DNA of 64,000 bases from Flavobacterium jumunjinense (lineage in GTDB: Bacteria; Bacteroidota; Bacteroidia; Flavobacteriales; Flavobacteriaceae): contig NZ_CP091285.1 of NCBI RefSeq assembly GCF_021650975.2, forward strand, positions 744,001 to 808,000, written 5' to 3'. The position numbers were made by a program, and so were the translations under genes. How positions within the stretch are numbered: position 1 is the first letter of the stretch; each line of letters starts with the position of its first letter. Shown piece by piece: positions 18,754 to 27,134 of the stretch. Below the pieces are notes generated by a model. The model ran no database searches, was not told the DNA's origin, and saw nothing but the letters and a program-made list of their open reading frames with translations.

Positions 18754-18956
18754 AAATCCCTATAGAAAAAAGATATTGATCGCTATACAGCCTAAGTATT
18801 CCTATCTCGGTCGCATTCCATTTTTAAAACCTGTGACATTATCAAATCCAAACGAAAAACGTCACAATTTCTGTGACAAAGTGAAAAAAATATATATTTT
18901 TGTCACCGCTACTTGTAATAGACCAATAGTATACTAGAGCAAAAAAAATGCCAAAA
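18754..18956. repeat. Unit-closing repeat, copy 2 (internally deleted)
   Basis: It matches 13483-13723 and 26861-27102 but lacks about 40 bp that include one arm of the first palindrome. The second motif (GTCACA-N5-TGTGACA type) is kept. Confidence 0.8.
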
Positions 18957-18987
18957 GGGATTAATTGGTATCGTTAATAAACGCCAC

Positions 18988-19034
18988 CTAAAAACTCCAA
19001 CCCGAATAATCGGTCTTTGCTTCCAATTCATTTT
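18988..19034 (-). pseudogene. 3' fragment of the secreted nuclease gene
   Basis: On the minus strand this encodes NELEAKTDYSGWSF and a stop, identical to the C-terminus of the nuclease at 27135-27920. The piece lies directly after the unit-closing repeat, as the full nuclease gene does after unit 3. It marks an old duplication junction. Confidence 0.85.
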
Positions 19035-19057
19035 ATAAAATTTTAAAAAACAAACCA

Positions 19058-20755
19058 TTACACCTCTTTTAATTCTTTCATAAAATAGGACGGTTTTATT
19101 CCGGTTCGCTTAAAAAACGCTTTCGAAAAGGACTCCGAAGTATTGAAACCTACCTCTTCGGCAATCGCAGCAATGGTATATTTGCGCATTTCTTTATTAT
19201 TTTTCAATTCCACTACAGCATGGTCTATTCGCAAATCATTAATATAATTGGAAAACGATTTCTCTTTTTTTGCATTAATGACAATCGATAAATATTTTGA
19301 ATTGGTCTCAAGTGCAGTTGCCAAATCACCTATTGTGAGGTTTGGTTTTAGATACTGTTTCTCATTTTCGAAAACTACAATTTGCTTTAAAATAGTAGTA
19401 ACAATATCATCTGGAATTCCTAAATCTAAATTTGGTTTTTCTTCCTCTACTTTCCTCTCCTCTTCATTTAAAGCATCAATCTTACTTTGCTGCATTAAAG
19501 CATCAAAGCGTTGCTTATATTGTTTTTTTTGTTTGGCTAGATGTTGCATTACAACCAAACTCAACACTACTGTTAAACCAAGAATACCAATTATCCAATA
19601 ATTTGCTTTTTTATCATTATGTAACCCCTTAATAATAGTCTCTTTCTCTTGCATTAAATGAGGTATATCGTAATCTTTCTGTAACTTCTTCGTCAATTCT
19701 TTATAATTAACTTGAAAAGTGCTATCAATTCGCATTAATCTATTTAGATAATATAATTGCTTTTCCTTATCTCCATTTTTTTTATAATGTTCAATTAGAA
19801 AATGATAGCCATCTACAAATTCAGGAGTTATATAATTTAATATTTTATAAATACTATCTACTTTTTCATAATTCTTAACAGTATTTTTAATTTGTTTTAA
19901 TCCTTGAAATGATTTTGCATAATAATAATATGAAGCAATTTGATTCATTTTATTATCCTCATCTATCATTATAGAAATGGCTTTATCGATACTATCAATT
20001 GCGACTTCATAATTTCCTTTCAAGCATTGAGTAGCACCCTCATTTAAAATAAAACACCCTTTAAGTCTTTCGTCATTTAATTTAAATGATTCTTTGTATC
20101 CTATGCGATTATAATAGGTTGAAGAATCTAATTGATTTAATGCTCTGTGGGCATCAGCAATAGCAAAATTTACATTTAAATATGTTTCATAATATTTTAG
20201 ATTTCTTTCTTTATTCTTTTTATAAAAAACATAACATTCCCTATATAATTGTAAAGCTTCCTTGATTTCACCTAAATCCTCTGATTTTATTAAAGCAATT
20301 GAAAACTTAGTCTTATAAAAATATTTTAAATTATTCCTCTTTTTCGCCCAGTTTTCTGCCTCTATATAATTGTCTATTGCCGATTTATAATTATTTTCCT
20401 CTTCAAATTTTATAGCTTTTTCAGAATAAGCTATCATCAAAATTTTTTTATCATTTATTTTTTTTGAAAAAATGATAACACTATCTAAATACTTAATAGC
20501 TTTATATGAATCATTCAAAAGAGATTTCATATAATAACCTTTAGCTAGCATAAGATCATTTCTTTCTTTCTTGGCTTTTTTTAAAAAAAAATCTGAATAT
20601 ATTTTTTGAACAACAATATTGTTTTCATTATTATTAAAACCTAGCTTTAATTCATCATAACTCATTTTTATCAAGTCTTTTTCATTCACTTGAGCATTCA
20701 AAAAAGAGAAAGAGAACAAGGAAAAGAAGAAAAAATAAATAAAATACCGTTTCAT
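19058..20755 (-). CDS. Membrane-anchored TPR sensor / AraC-type transcriptional regulator (unit 3)
   Basis: The 565-residue protein has a signal sequence (MKRYFIYFFFFSLFSFSFL), TPR-like helices, a TM segment (NYWIIGILGLTVVLSLVVM, about 383-402), a charged linker and a C-terminal AraC HTH (TIAAIAEEVGFNTSESFSKA). It shares the fold and most of the C-terminal sequence with 6177-7859, but the TPR part is more diverged, as expected if each copy senses a different ligand. With the unit 2 copy broken, it may serve two units. Confidence 0.88.
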   Translation of the reverse strand: MKRYFIYFFFFSLFSFSFLNAQVNEKDLIKMSYDELKLGFNNNENNIVVQKIYSDFFLKKAKKERNDLMLAKGYYMKSLLNDSYKAIKYLDSVIIFSKKINDKKILMIAYSEKAIKFEEENNYKSAIDNYIEAENWAKKRNNLKYFYKTKFSIALIKSEDLGEIKEALQLYRECYVFYKKNKERNLKYYETYLNVNFAIADAHRALNQLDSSTYYNRIGYKESFKLNDERLKGCFILNEGATQCLKGNYEVAIDSIDKAISIMIDEDNKMNQIASYYYYAKSFQGLKQIKNTVKNYEKVDSIYKILNYITPEFVDGYHFLIEHYKKNGDKEKQLYYLNRLMRIDSTFQVNYKELTKKLQKDYDIPHLMQEKETIIKGLHNDKKANYWIIGILGLTVVLSLVVMQHLAKQKKQYKQRFDALMQQSKIDALNEEERKVEEEKPNLDLGIPDDIVTTILKQIVVFENEKQYLKPNLTIGDLATALETNSKYLSIVINAKKEKSFSNYINDLRIDHAVVELKNNKEMRKYTIAAIAEEVGFNTSESFSKAFFKRTGIKPSYFMKELKEV

Positions 20756-21107
20756 GTTTATAAAATGTTGTTTGGCGACAAAAGTACCCTATTTCAAGAC
20801 GTGGCAAAGGTTTTTTGTCTCAAAATTCTTAATTTACGTGTCGTAATTCATGAATGTCGAGTTACTTTGTTTGCACAAAACTAAAAACACCTGTAGTTTT
20901 GGTTTCAGAAATAAGAAAGATTTTGTTTCCTGTTTAACGGCAAACGAAACAGCAACAATTAATATCTTTCTACAATTTCTAAAAATATAGATTGGGTTCA
21001 TTGGTTTGGTTTTTCCATAATAGAAACATAGATGAAGATTCTCAAGAATTGCGTTACAAAGGAGAAAAAATAAAAAGTAGGCTATGTTTCTATATATGGT
21101 TTTTAAA
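20756..21107. promoter_or_regulatory. Shared divergent promoter/leader, copy C, left part
   Basis: It matches the first 330-350 bp of copies A and B: minus promoter TTTG (20808-20805), N18, TACTTTTG (20786-20779); near-palindrome 20842-20859; CAAAACTA-N10-TAGTTTTG at 20876-20901. It breaks off after TATATATGGTTTTT and continues at about 22307. Confidence 0.75.
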
Positions 21108-21177
21108 TAATGACATAAGTTTTGGAAGTAATTTTACTCAAAATTGGAATTGGTTCGAACCCTTAAATTAAAAATAA

Positions 21178-21600
21178 ATGAAAAAATATATTTTACTTAT
21201 ACCACTTTTAGGAATTATTTCATGTAATACATACAAGAGAGATAAATTCACATATAATCAAGATAACAAACAATCTTGGATAGATTCCTATAAATATGAA
21301 GCTTTTTACGGCTGTATAAATGAAGGCTTAGAAAATGACAGTTTAAGGATATTATTAAAAAACAAAGATTTGCTTAATTCAAATCTAGATTTAAGTTTTT
21401 CTATTATAGATGAAGCAAGGTCATTTGGAAAGAAAATAATTAAAAATATGCCTAAACCTATAATAAAAATAGACAAAGGAGATGAAAGTCTAAAAAATAA
21501 AAATTTTATCTCTTATAATTGTTTAAAATACTATGCAAGTAAAGACTTAGACTCTATAGCTCATAAAGCATATAAAGATAAAGTCGAAAACAGCAAGTAA
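21178..21600 (+). CDS. Hypothetical lipoprotein
   Basis: This 140-residue product has a lipobox in LLGIISCNT. The rest is polar and helix-rich (YKYEAFYGCINEGLENDSLR) with no recognised family. It is the first gene of a 1.2-kb segment that splits leader copy C, followed by three very small membrane peptides. An immunity-protein role is possible but not shown. Confidence 0.6.
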   Translation: MKKYILLIPLLGIISCNTYKRDKFTYNQDNKQSWIDSYKYEAFYGCINEGLENDSLRILLKNKDLLNSNLDLSFSIIDEARSFGKKIIKNMPKPIIKIDKGDESLKNKNFISYNCLKYYASKDLDSIAHKAYKDKVENSK

Positions 21601-21641
21601 AGGCACTGGAAGTTTAACTCTATAAAACATTAAAAAATAGT

Positions 21642-21734
21642 ATGCTAGGTGTATTAAAAATTTCAATGTACGTTATTTTTATAATAATAATTGCTCTCAT
21701 TCTGAAAGCATTATATAAAATGACTAAAAAATAA
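21642..21734 (+). CDS. 30-residue single-span membrane peptide
   Basis: The frame encodes MLGVLKISMYVIFIIIIALI followed by LKALYKMTKK: one hydrophobic helix and a basic tail. It belongs with two similar small frames nearby (21817-21993 and 22185-22304) and one at 26733-26852. It is too short for statistical support alone. Confidence 0.4.
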   Translation: MLGVLKISMYVIFIIIIALILKALYKMTKK

Positions 21735-21816
21735 CAAAGTATTTATTCAGTTTACACTAAAGTTTTTTATAATAAATAAACATGAATACAGGTAAAAATT
21801 TAAAACAGCAATATAA

Positions 21817-21993
21817 ATGGAAAAAGTAGTGGAACAAACAAGTTCGGGTCTCATAATTTGGCAAATAGTAACAATGCTAATTATTTTGTTTTTGTTCTAT
21901 TTATTGTATCAGTTTTCTAAAAAAATAAATACTTACCTAAAAATAAAGTACCTAAAACAAAAATTAGATTCAGAAAACAGAAACAACGAATAA
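21817..21993 (+). CDS. 58-residue single-span membrane peptide
   Basis: It has a short acidic N-terminus, a hydrophobic helix (IIWQIVTMLIILFLFYLLY) and a basic C-terminal tail with KKINTYLKIKYLKQK. No known family is recognised. Its layout matches the other small membrane peptides of this segment. Confidence 0.45.
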   Translation: MEKVVEQTSSGLIIWQIVTMLIILFLFYLLYQFSKKINTYLKIKYLKQKLDSENRNNE

Positions 21994-22184
21994 AGTTTAT
22001 CGATATAAACCCAGTTTTAGTTCTTTAAACTAACATTTAATATACAACATCCTTTTATTGAATGTTAGTCTATCTATTATGTGTTTTTAATTATACTATT
22101 TTAATGCGTTTAGTCTACAAGCTGGTTTAAAATAAAAAAGTAGGCTCTGTTTTTATATTTGGTTTTAAATAAATAAGAAAAAAA

Positions 22185-22304
22185 ATGATTACCACACAAG
22201 TATTACAAATTGTCTTAATAATAACATTACTAGTGATTCTCTATTTTTTAGTGAAACTATTTAGAAAAGTTTTAAAGTTATTAGACAGCCATAATAAGGA
22301 ATGA
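22185..22304 (+). CDS. 39-residue single-span membrane peptide
   Basis: The frame encodes MITTQVLQIVLIITLLVILY and then FLVKLFRKVLKLLDSHNKE: a membrane helix followed by an amphipathic basic helix. It is preceded by a partial copy of the leader sequence (around 22115-22175, AAAGTAGGCTCTG...). Length and layout match the 39-residue peptide at 26733. Confidence 0.45.
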   Translation: MITTQVLQIVLIITLLVILYFLVKLFRKVLKLLDSHNKE

Positions 22305-22306
22305 GA

Positions 22307-22576
22307 AAAGAAAAATACTACTGTTATCTATTTTTCTAAAAAACATAGTCGGCCACTATTCGGGATTGTTTCAGCTGTTTGTAACCCGTATAAAAAAACG
22401 AGCATTACTAGGAATTGGGTAGCTTTCTAAAACAACACTACCAACAAAAACAAAGAAACGGTTGACTTTGCTTTTGTTTGCTTGAAAAAATCAACCTATA
22501 AAAAAAACAGCCATACCTTAATAAATGTTTTGACGAACACAAAGTATGACTGTAATTAATTTAAAAATACAATATT
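22307..22576 (+). promoter_or_regulatory. Shared leader, copy C, right part
   Basis: It matches the last 265-270 bp of copies A and B, from about AAAAATACTACTG through the GGTTGA/TCAACC pair to the peptide start. Because this part stayed adjacent to the peptide gene after the insertion, it is the better candidate for holding the peptide promoter and 5' untranslated leader. Confidence 0.7.
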
Positions 22577-22906
22577 ATGAAAAAATTAGCATTTGGCTTA
22601 GTTGCTACCGTATTATTTTCTTTAACAGCAGCTGCAAACAATACAGAAGTTGTTAATCCTGTTCAAAAAGAGGTTAGAACTTATGTTTTAGATGGAAAAT
22701 CGTATTCTTCTGAAGAATTCAGCAAATTAGGTGCTGAACATTTCGAAGTAGCTAGACCATGTACTGTTACTACTACTGTAACAGTACAAACACCTGCAGG
22801 TCCAGAAACATTTTCAGAAACTGTAACTTTTGACGCATCAATTGTTGGCTGTTTATTAGCAAAAGCAGCAGCTTTCATTGCTGGTCTTTGGAACCCTAGT
22901 GTATAA
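22577..22906 (+). CDS. Small secreted peptide/protein of unit 3
   Basis: The 109-residue product has a signal peptide (MKKLAFGLVATVLFSLTAAA), a propeptide-like middle part with SYSSEEFSKLGAEHF, then two Cys (ARPCTVTTT and SIVGCLLAK) and a hydrophobic tail, CLLAKAAAFIAGLWNPSV. The hydrophobic, Gly/Ala-rich tail with one possible disulfide resembles membrane-active bacteriocins in general character. No family is recognised. Position and context match the peptides of units 1 and 2. Confidence 0.7.
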   Translation: MKKLAFGLVATVLFSLTAAANNTEVVNPVQKEVRTYVLDGKSYSSEEFSKLGAEHFEVARPCTVTTTVTVQTPAGPETFSETVTFDASIVGCLLAKAAAFIAGLWNPSV

Positions 22907-22916
22907 TTCACTTCAT

Positions 22917-22950
22917 ACGAGTAGCTGAAACAGCTACTCGTATTTTTTAT
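22917..22950 (+). terminator. Strong hairpin after the unit 3 peptide gene
   Basis: TACGAGTAGCTG and CAGCTACTCGTA (22917-22942) form a perfect stem of 12 bp with a 2-4 nt loop, followed by TTTTTT. It has the form of an intrinsic terminator and lies between the peptide gene and GLPGLI, so expression of the downstream genes would depend on readthrough. Confidence 0.75.
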
Positions 22951-22970
22951 ATTTAAAAACAAACAACAAC

Positions 22971-23813
22971 ATGAAAAAAATTATCATTCTTCTTTGCTTC
23001 ATCACTTTTGGTGCATTTAGTCAGTCGCAAAGTGGTACAATAAACTACACCTTTATTGCAAAAGGGACTACATTAAAAAGCACCTTATTGTTTAACAAAA
23101 ACGAGAGTATCTATGCTGTACTAATAAATAAAAAAGGAAAAGGAGTTGATGTTAAAGCCGATGAAGAAAACTCTAATGAAGAGGAAGGCGATTTAAAACT
23201 AAAAATAGAAATTAACCCACACGTAAACATGCCGGATGCTTTAGGCCTATTAACCGACCTGAACAATAACATTATTATAGATCATAAATATTTCACTAAA
23301 GGAATAAGCGGAAAGGAATATGACACCTTATTTGTGAAAGACAAAGCAAAAAACATTGCTTGGGAATTGCATGAGGAAACTAAAAAAATAAATGCTTTTA
23401 CGTGCCAAAAAGCCATAGGACAATTTAGAGGACGAACCTATACTGTTTGGTTTACCTATGAAATCCCTGTGAGTGCAGGACCATGGAAATTGAATGGATT
23501 ACCCGGTTTAATATTAGAAGCTAGCGAAAGCAAAAAACAGTTCTATTTTTTCGCTGATAAAATAGCATTAAGCACTAACGAAAATACTATTGAAAAAGAA
23601 AAATTCTTGCATCAAAATTATAGTACACCAATAGAAGAAAGAGAAAAAATGATTGCTAGTATGGAGTCTATAGGTGAAGAAATAACGGCAAAAATGAAAT
23701 CGGCTTTACCAAGAGGCGTAACCTCAACCAGTACTCGCAAAGCGAATGATAAAATTATAGCCGATAAAGATCAACTTGAAATTAACTTTGATGATATTAG
23801 CACGAAAAAATAG
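22971..23813 (+). CDS. GLPGLI family protein (unit 3)
   Basis: This 280-residue protein has a signal peptide (MKKIIILLCFITFGAFSQ) and the signature GPWKLNGLPGLILEA with GLPGLI at 176-181. A Glu-rich insertion (EENSNEEEGD) at 65-74 is absent from the unit 2 paralogue. It overlaps the next gene, as in unit 2. Confidence 0.88.
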   Translation: MKKIIILLCFITFGAFSQSQSGTINYTFIAKGTTLKSTLLFNKNESIYAVLINKKGKGVDVKADEENSNEEEGDLKLKIEINPHVNMPDALGLLTDLNNNIIIDHKYFTKGISGKEYDTLFVKDKAKNIAWELHEETKKINAFTCQKAIGQFRGRTYTVWFTYEIPVSAGPWKLNGLPGLILEASESKKQFYFFADKIALSTNENTIEKEKFLHQNYSTPIEEREKMIASMESIGEEITAKMKSALPRGVTSTSTRKANDKIIADKDQLEINFDDISTKK

Positions 23814-26460
23814 TTTTACTCTACTCGTATTCGCTTATGGTTTGTCCTTGTCTTTTTCTCAAACAATCCTTAAAGGAAAAATAGTAGACGAAGCCAACCA
23901 ACCGATAAGCAATACGAATATTATCCTTAAACCAGAAAACGCAGCAAACATTGTGGCTTATGGATATTCTAACACCGAAGGTCTTTATGAATTAAAAACC
24001 ACTAAAACAGGAAACTTTGTGCTTAGTTTTTCTACCTTAAACTACGAAACTATTTCCTTGCCTATTTTGCTTTCTGAAAAAGAAACTACCCTTGAAAACA
24101 ACATCCGTTTAAAGTATCAATCTATTGAGTTGAATGAAGTTATTATTGCTTCAGACAGACCAATTGTCATTAAAAAAGACACCATTGTTTATGATGTTAA
24201 GGCTTTTGCACAAGGCAATGAAGAAGTGGTAGAAGATTTATTGAAAAAGATTCCTGGTATTACTGTAGAAAGTGATGGAACTATAAAAATAGGGAATCAA
24301 GAAGTAGAAAAAGTGATGGTAGATTATGATGATTTTTTCGAAAAAGGCTACAAGGTCTTAACAAAAAATATGCCCTCTAGTCCTTTGGAAAAAATAGAAG
24401 TATTACAGCACTACTCCAATAACAAACATCTTAAAGGCATTGAAAACAGCAATAAAGTTGCGCTCAATTTAAAACTGAAAGACGATGCGAAACGACATTG
24501 GTTTGGCACTGTGCAAACAGGTTATGGCTTAGCTTCTGAAAACCGATATGAGGTTAAAAGCAATGTGATGAATTTTGGTAAAAAAAATAAATACTATTTC
24601 TTAACCAGTTTAAATAACATTGGAGAAGATGCTACTGGAGACGTTTCTAATCTAATTTATTCTTATGGTGACGAACACATTGGCGACAATGAAAGAAACA
24701 GCACCTTAATGAGCCTCGATGCTTCTGTGCCGCAATTAAAACAAAAGAGGGTTAATTTTAACAATGCCGAATTAGTTTCTTTGAATAGTATTTTTACCCT
24801 ATCTAAAAAAATGAAACTAAAAGCACTGCTGTTTTTAAACAAAGATGAGAATCGCTTTTTCAGAAATAGTTTTCAATCTTTTTTTGCCAATAATACCGTA
24901 TTTGAAAACACAGAAAACTATACATTACAAAAAAACATACTCATCGGGTTTGGTAAGCTCGACTTTAATTATGACATTTCTAAAAACAAAACCTTACAAG
25001 TGGTTAGTAAGTTGAATGCCAATAGCGATAAAAGCAGTAGTAATTTACTATTTAATGATGATTTGCTAAATGAGCGGTTAACGAGTAAAAACCAACTCAT
25101 TGATGAAAAAATTATTTTCACTAACAAACTAACAAGTAGTAAAGTGTTCCTCCTTTATGGGCGCTATATTAATGAAAAAACGCCACAAGAGTATCAATTG
25201 AATCAGTTTTTATATGCTGATTTGTTTCCTGCTTCTACCGCTAATGCTGTTGCACAAATAAATGAGAACAAAATGTCGTTTTATGGTGTGGAAGCGCATC
25301 TATTAGATCGAAAAGAAAAGGGAAATTTATTAGAACTTAAGATAGGGAATCAATACCGAAAAGATGTTTTAAATTCTAATTTTCAATTAAAAAACGACGC
25401 TTTAGCCATTGAAGAACCGAGTTTATTTCAAAATAAAACAAGCTATAGTACTAACAATTTATATCTTAAAACAAAATATAATTTAACCTTTAGAAAAACA
25501 ACAGTGTTTTCTGAAATTAATTTTCATCAACTTTTTAATGCGCTAGAAAAAAACACTAGCACTACAAAGCAAAATCCATTTTTCATTAATCCGAAAATTG
25601 GCTTGGAATGGTTAGTAAATACTAAAAATAAAATACAAGCTTCCTATGCGCTAAACAGAACCAATGCAAGTATGCTTACTATATATGATGGCTATATTCA
25701 TGCAGGGTTTCGTTCTTTCAATAAAGGAACTGGAAACTTCAATCAATTAGATGCGAGTTCTTTCCTTTTTAATTATACTTTAGGAAACTGGGGCGAAAAG
25801 TTTTTTGCCAATACATTTGTTTTATATACTAAAAACCATGATTTCTTTAGTAGCAACTCAATCATTTCTCAAAACTATGCGTTGGCAGAACAAATCATTA
25901 TTAAAGACAGAGCATCCTTAACGATTGCTTCCAATTTTGATCGCTACTTTAAATCGATTGCTTCTAATTTTAAAATAAAAATAAGTGGCACAAAGTCCAA
26001 CTATAAAAATGTTGTTAATAATTCCGACATGAGAGAAGTAACGAATTATCAATTCAATTATGGACTTGAATTGCGCTCTGGTTTTAGAGGACTTTTTAAT
26101 TACCATATTGGTACGAAGTGGAATTTTAACGAAATTGAAACAACTATTAAAAACAATTTTACAGATAATACTTCTTTCCTTGATCTTTCTTTTGTTTTTA
26201 ATAACCGTTTTAATCTGCAACTGCAATCGGAACGTTATTACTTTGGCAACTTGGACGCAAAAACAAACACCTATTATTTTTTAGACATTGAAACAAAATA
26301 TACTGTTAAAGAAAACAAACTTTCTTTTTCTCTTTCAGGGAATAATTTATTCAATACTGCTATTTTTAGAAGTTATAGTATTAGTGACATCAGTACTTCT
26401 AAAACAGAATACAGATTGCAACCTAGATATGTACTATTAAAAATGGAGTTCCGATTTTAA
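23791..26460 (+). CDS. TonB-dependent receptor-like protein with carboxypeptidase-regulatory-like domain (unit 3)
   Basis: I prefer the ATG at 23791 (MILARKNSFTLLVFAYGLSL, a clean signal peptide, 23-bp overlap with GLPGLI as in unit 2) over the ATG at 23776. The 889-residue product has a CarboxypepD_reg-like domain, a plug-like part (EDLLKKIPGITVESDGTIKI) and a beta-barrel ending KMEFRF. It aligns along its length with the unit 2 receptor. It may transport or sense the unit 3 peptide. Confidence 0.88.
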   Translation: MILARKNSFTLLVFAYGLSLSFSQTILKGKIVDEANQPISNTNIILKPENAANIVAYGYSNTEGLYELKTTKTGNFVLSFSTLNYETISLPILLSEKETTLENNIRLKYQSIELNEVIIASDRPIVIKKDTIVYDVKAFAQGNEEVVEDLLKKIPGITVESDGTIKIGNQEVEKVMVDYDDFFEKGYKVLTKNMPSSPLEKIEVLQHYSNNKHLKGIENSNKVALNLKLKDDAKRHWFGTVQTGYGLASENRYEVKSNVMNFGKKNKYYFLTSLNNIGEDATGDVSNLIYSYGDEHIGDNERNSTLMSLDASVPQLKQKRVNFNNAELVSLNSIFTLSKKMKLKALLFLNKDENRFFRNSFQSFFANNTVFENTENYTLQKNILIGFGKLDFNYDISKNKTLQVVSKLNANSDKSSSNLLFNDDLLNERLTSKNQLIDEKIIFTNKLTSSKVFLLYGRYINEKTPQEYQLNQFLYADLFPASTANAVAQINENKMSFYGVEAHLLDRKEKGNLLELKIGNQYRKDVLNSNFQLKNDALAIEEPSLFQNKTSYSTNNLYLKTKYNLTFRKTTVFSEINFHQLFNALEKNTSTTKQNPFFINPKIGLEWLVNTKNKIQASYALNRTNASMLTIYDGYIHAGFRSFNKGTGNFNQLDASSFLFNYTLGNWGEKFFANTFVLYTKNHDFFSSNSIISQNYALAEQIIIKDRASLTIASNFDRYFKSIASNFKIKISGTKSNYKNVVNNSDMREVTNYQFNYGLELRSGFRGLFNYHIGTKWNFNEIETTIKNNFTDNTSFLDLSFVFNNRFNLQLQSERYYFGNLDAKTNTYYFLDIETKYTVKENKLSFSLSGNNLFNTAIFRSYSISDISTSKTEYRLQPRYVLLKMEFRF

Positions 26461-26550
26461 TGTCATTTATTACATGAATTTACTGCAAAACATTAACTAG
26501 TATAATTCTAAGTTTCCATCATTTTTAATCCATTAATTAAACGCAACTTA

Positions 26551-26709
26551 TACCATTTATCACTTGAATTTACTGTAATAAAACGCCCTTTTTTCCTCGC
26601 TATTTCAATATAAAATAAAAACGTAACGATGCTATGCTTTGATTTTCTATTCTATATCAAGAAAAAAATCATCATTTTCTTTTACAGTAAATTCAAATCA
26701 TAACTGGTA
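26551..26709. mobile_element. 159-bp MITE-like element, copy 1
   Basis: The ends TACCATTTATCACTTGAATT and (reverse complement of the right end) TACCAGTTATGATTTGAATT are imperfect terminal inverted repeats of about 28 bp. TTA stands on both sides (26548-26550, 26710-26712). The same flanks without the element occur in unit 2 near 18605, giving an empty site. A second copy in reverse orientation is at 34768-34926. It encodes no protein. Confidence 0.85.
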
Positions 26710-26732
26710 TTATATTTATTTTATAACCCAAT

Positions 26733-26852
26733 ATGGACACCTATTTTCTTTTACAAATAGTACTTTTAATTGCTATTATAATTGTCATTTACTATCTCGT
26801 ACGAATAATTATAGCAATGATTAAAAATTTTGAGAAAAACATCGAAAAATAA
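26733..26852 (+). CDS. 39-residue single-span membrane peptide
   Basis: The frame encodes MDTYFLLQIVLLIAIIIVIY and then YLVRIIIAMIKNFEKNIEK: a hydrophobic helix and a basic amphipathic tail. A frameshifted copy exists at 18626-18748 in unit 2. The family resemblance to 22185-22304 (same length and layout) supports a real small gene, possibly tied to the peptide units. Confidence 0.45.
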   Translation: MDTYFLLQIVLLIAIIIVIYYLVRIIIAMIKNFEKNIEK

Positions 26853-26860
26853 CCAAGGTC

Positions 26861-27102
26861 AAATCCCTATAGAAAAAGATATTGATCGCTATACAATCTA
26901 AGTATTCCTATCTCGGTCGCATTCTATTTTTAAAACCTGTGACTTTTTTTGTTGACAAAAAAAAATGTCACAGATTTTGTGACATTATCAAATCCAAACG
27001 AGAAAAGTCACACTTTCTGTGACAAAGTGAAAAATAAATATATTTTTGTCACCACTACTTGTAATAGAACGATAGTATACTAGAGCAAAAAAAATGCCAA
27101 AA
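26861..27102. repeat. Unit-closing repeat, copy 3
   Basis: It matches copy 1 nearly base for base, including both TGTCACA-N5-TGTGACA-type palindromes and the AAAAAAAATGCCAAA end. It separates unit 3 from the nuclease gene. Confidence 0.8.
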
Positions 27103-27134
27103 GTGATGAATTGTAAACTATCAATAAACACAAC

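Noticed and set aside
22681..22962. A 93-residue minus-strand frame over the unit 3 peptide gene
   Set aside because: The plus-strand frame has the signal peptide, leader context and paralogous position; the minus frame has no support.
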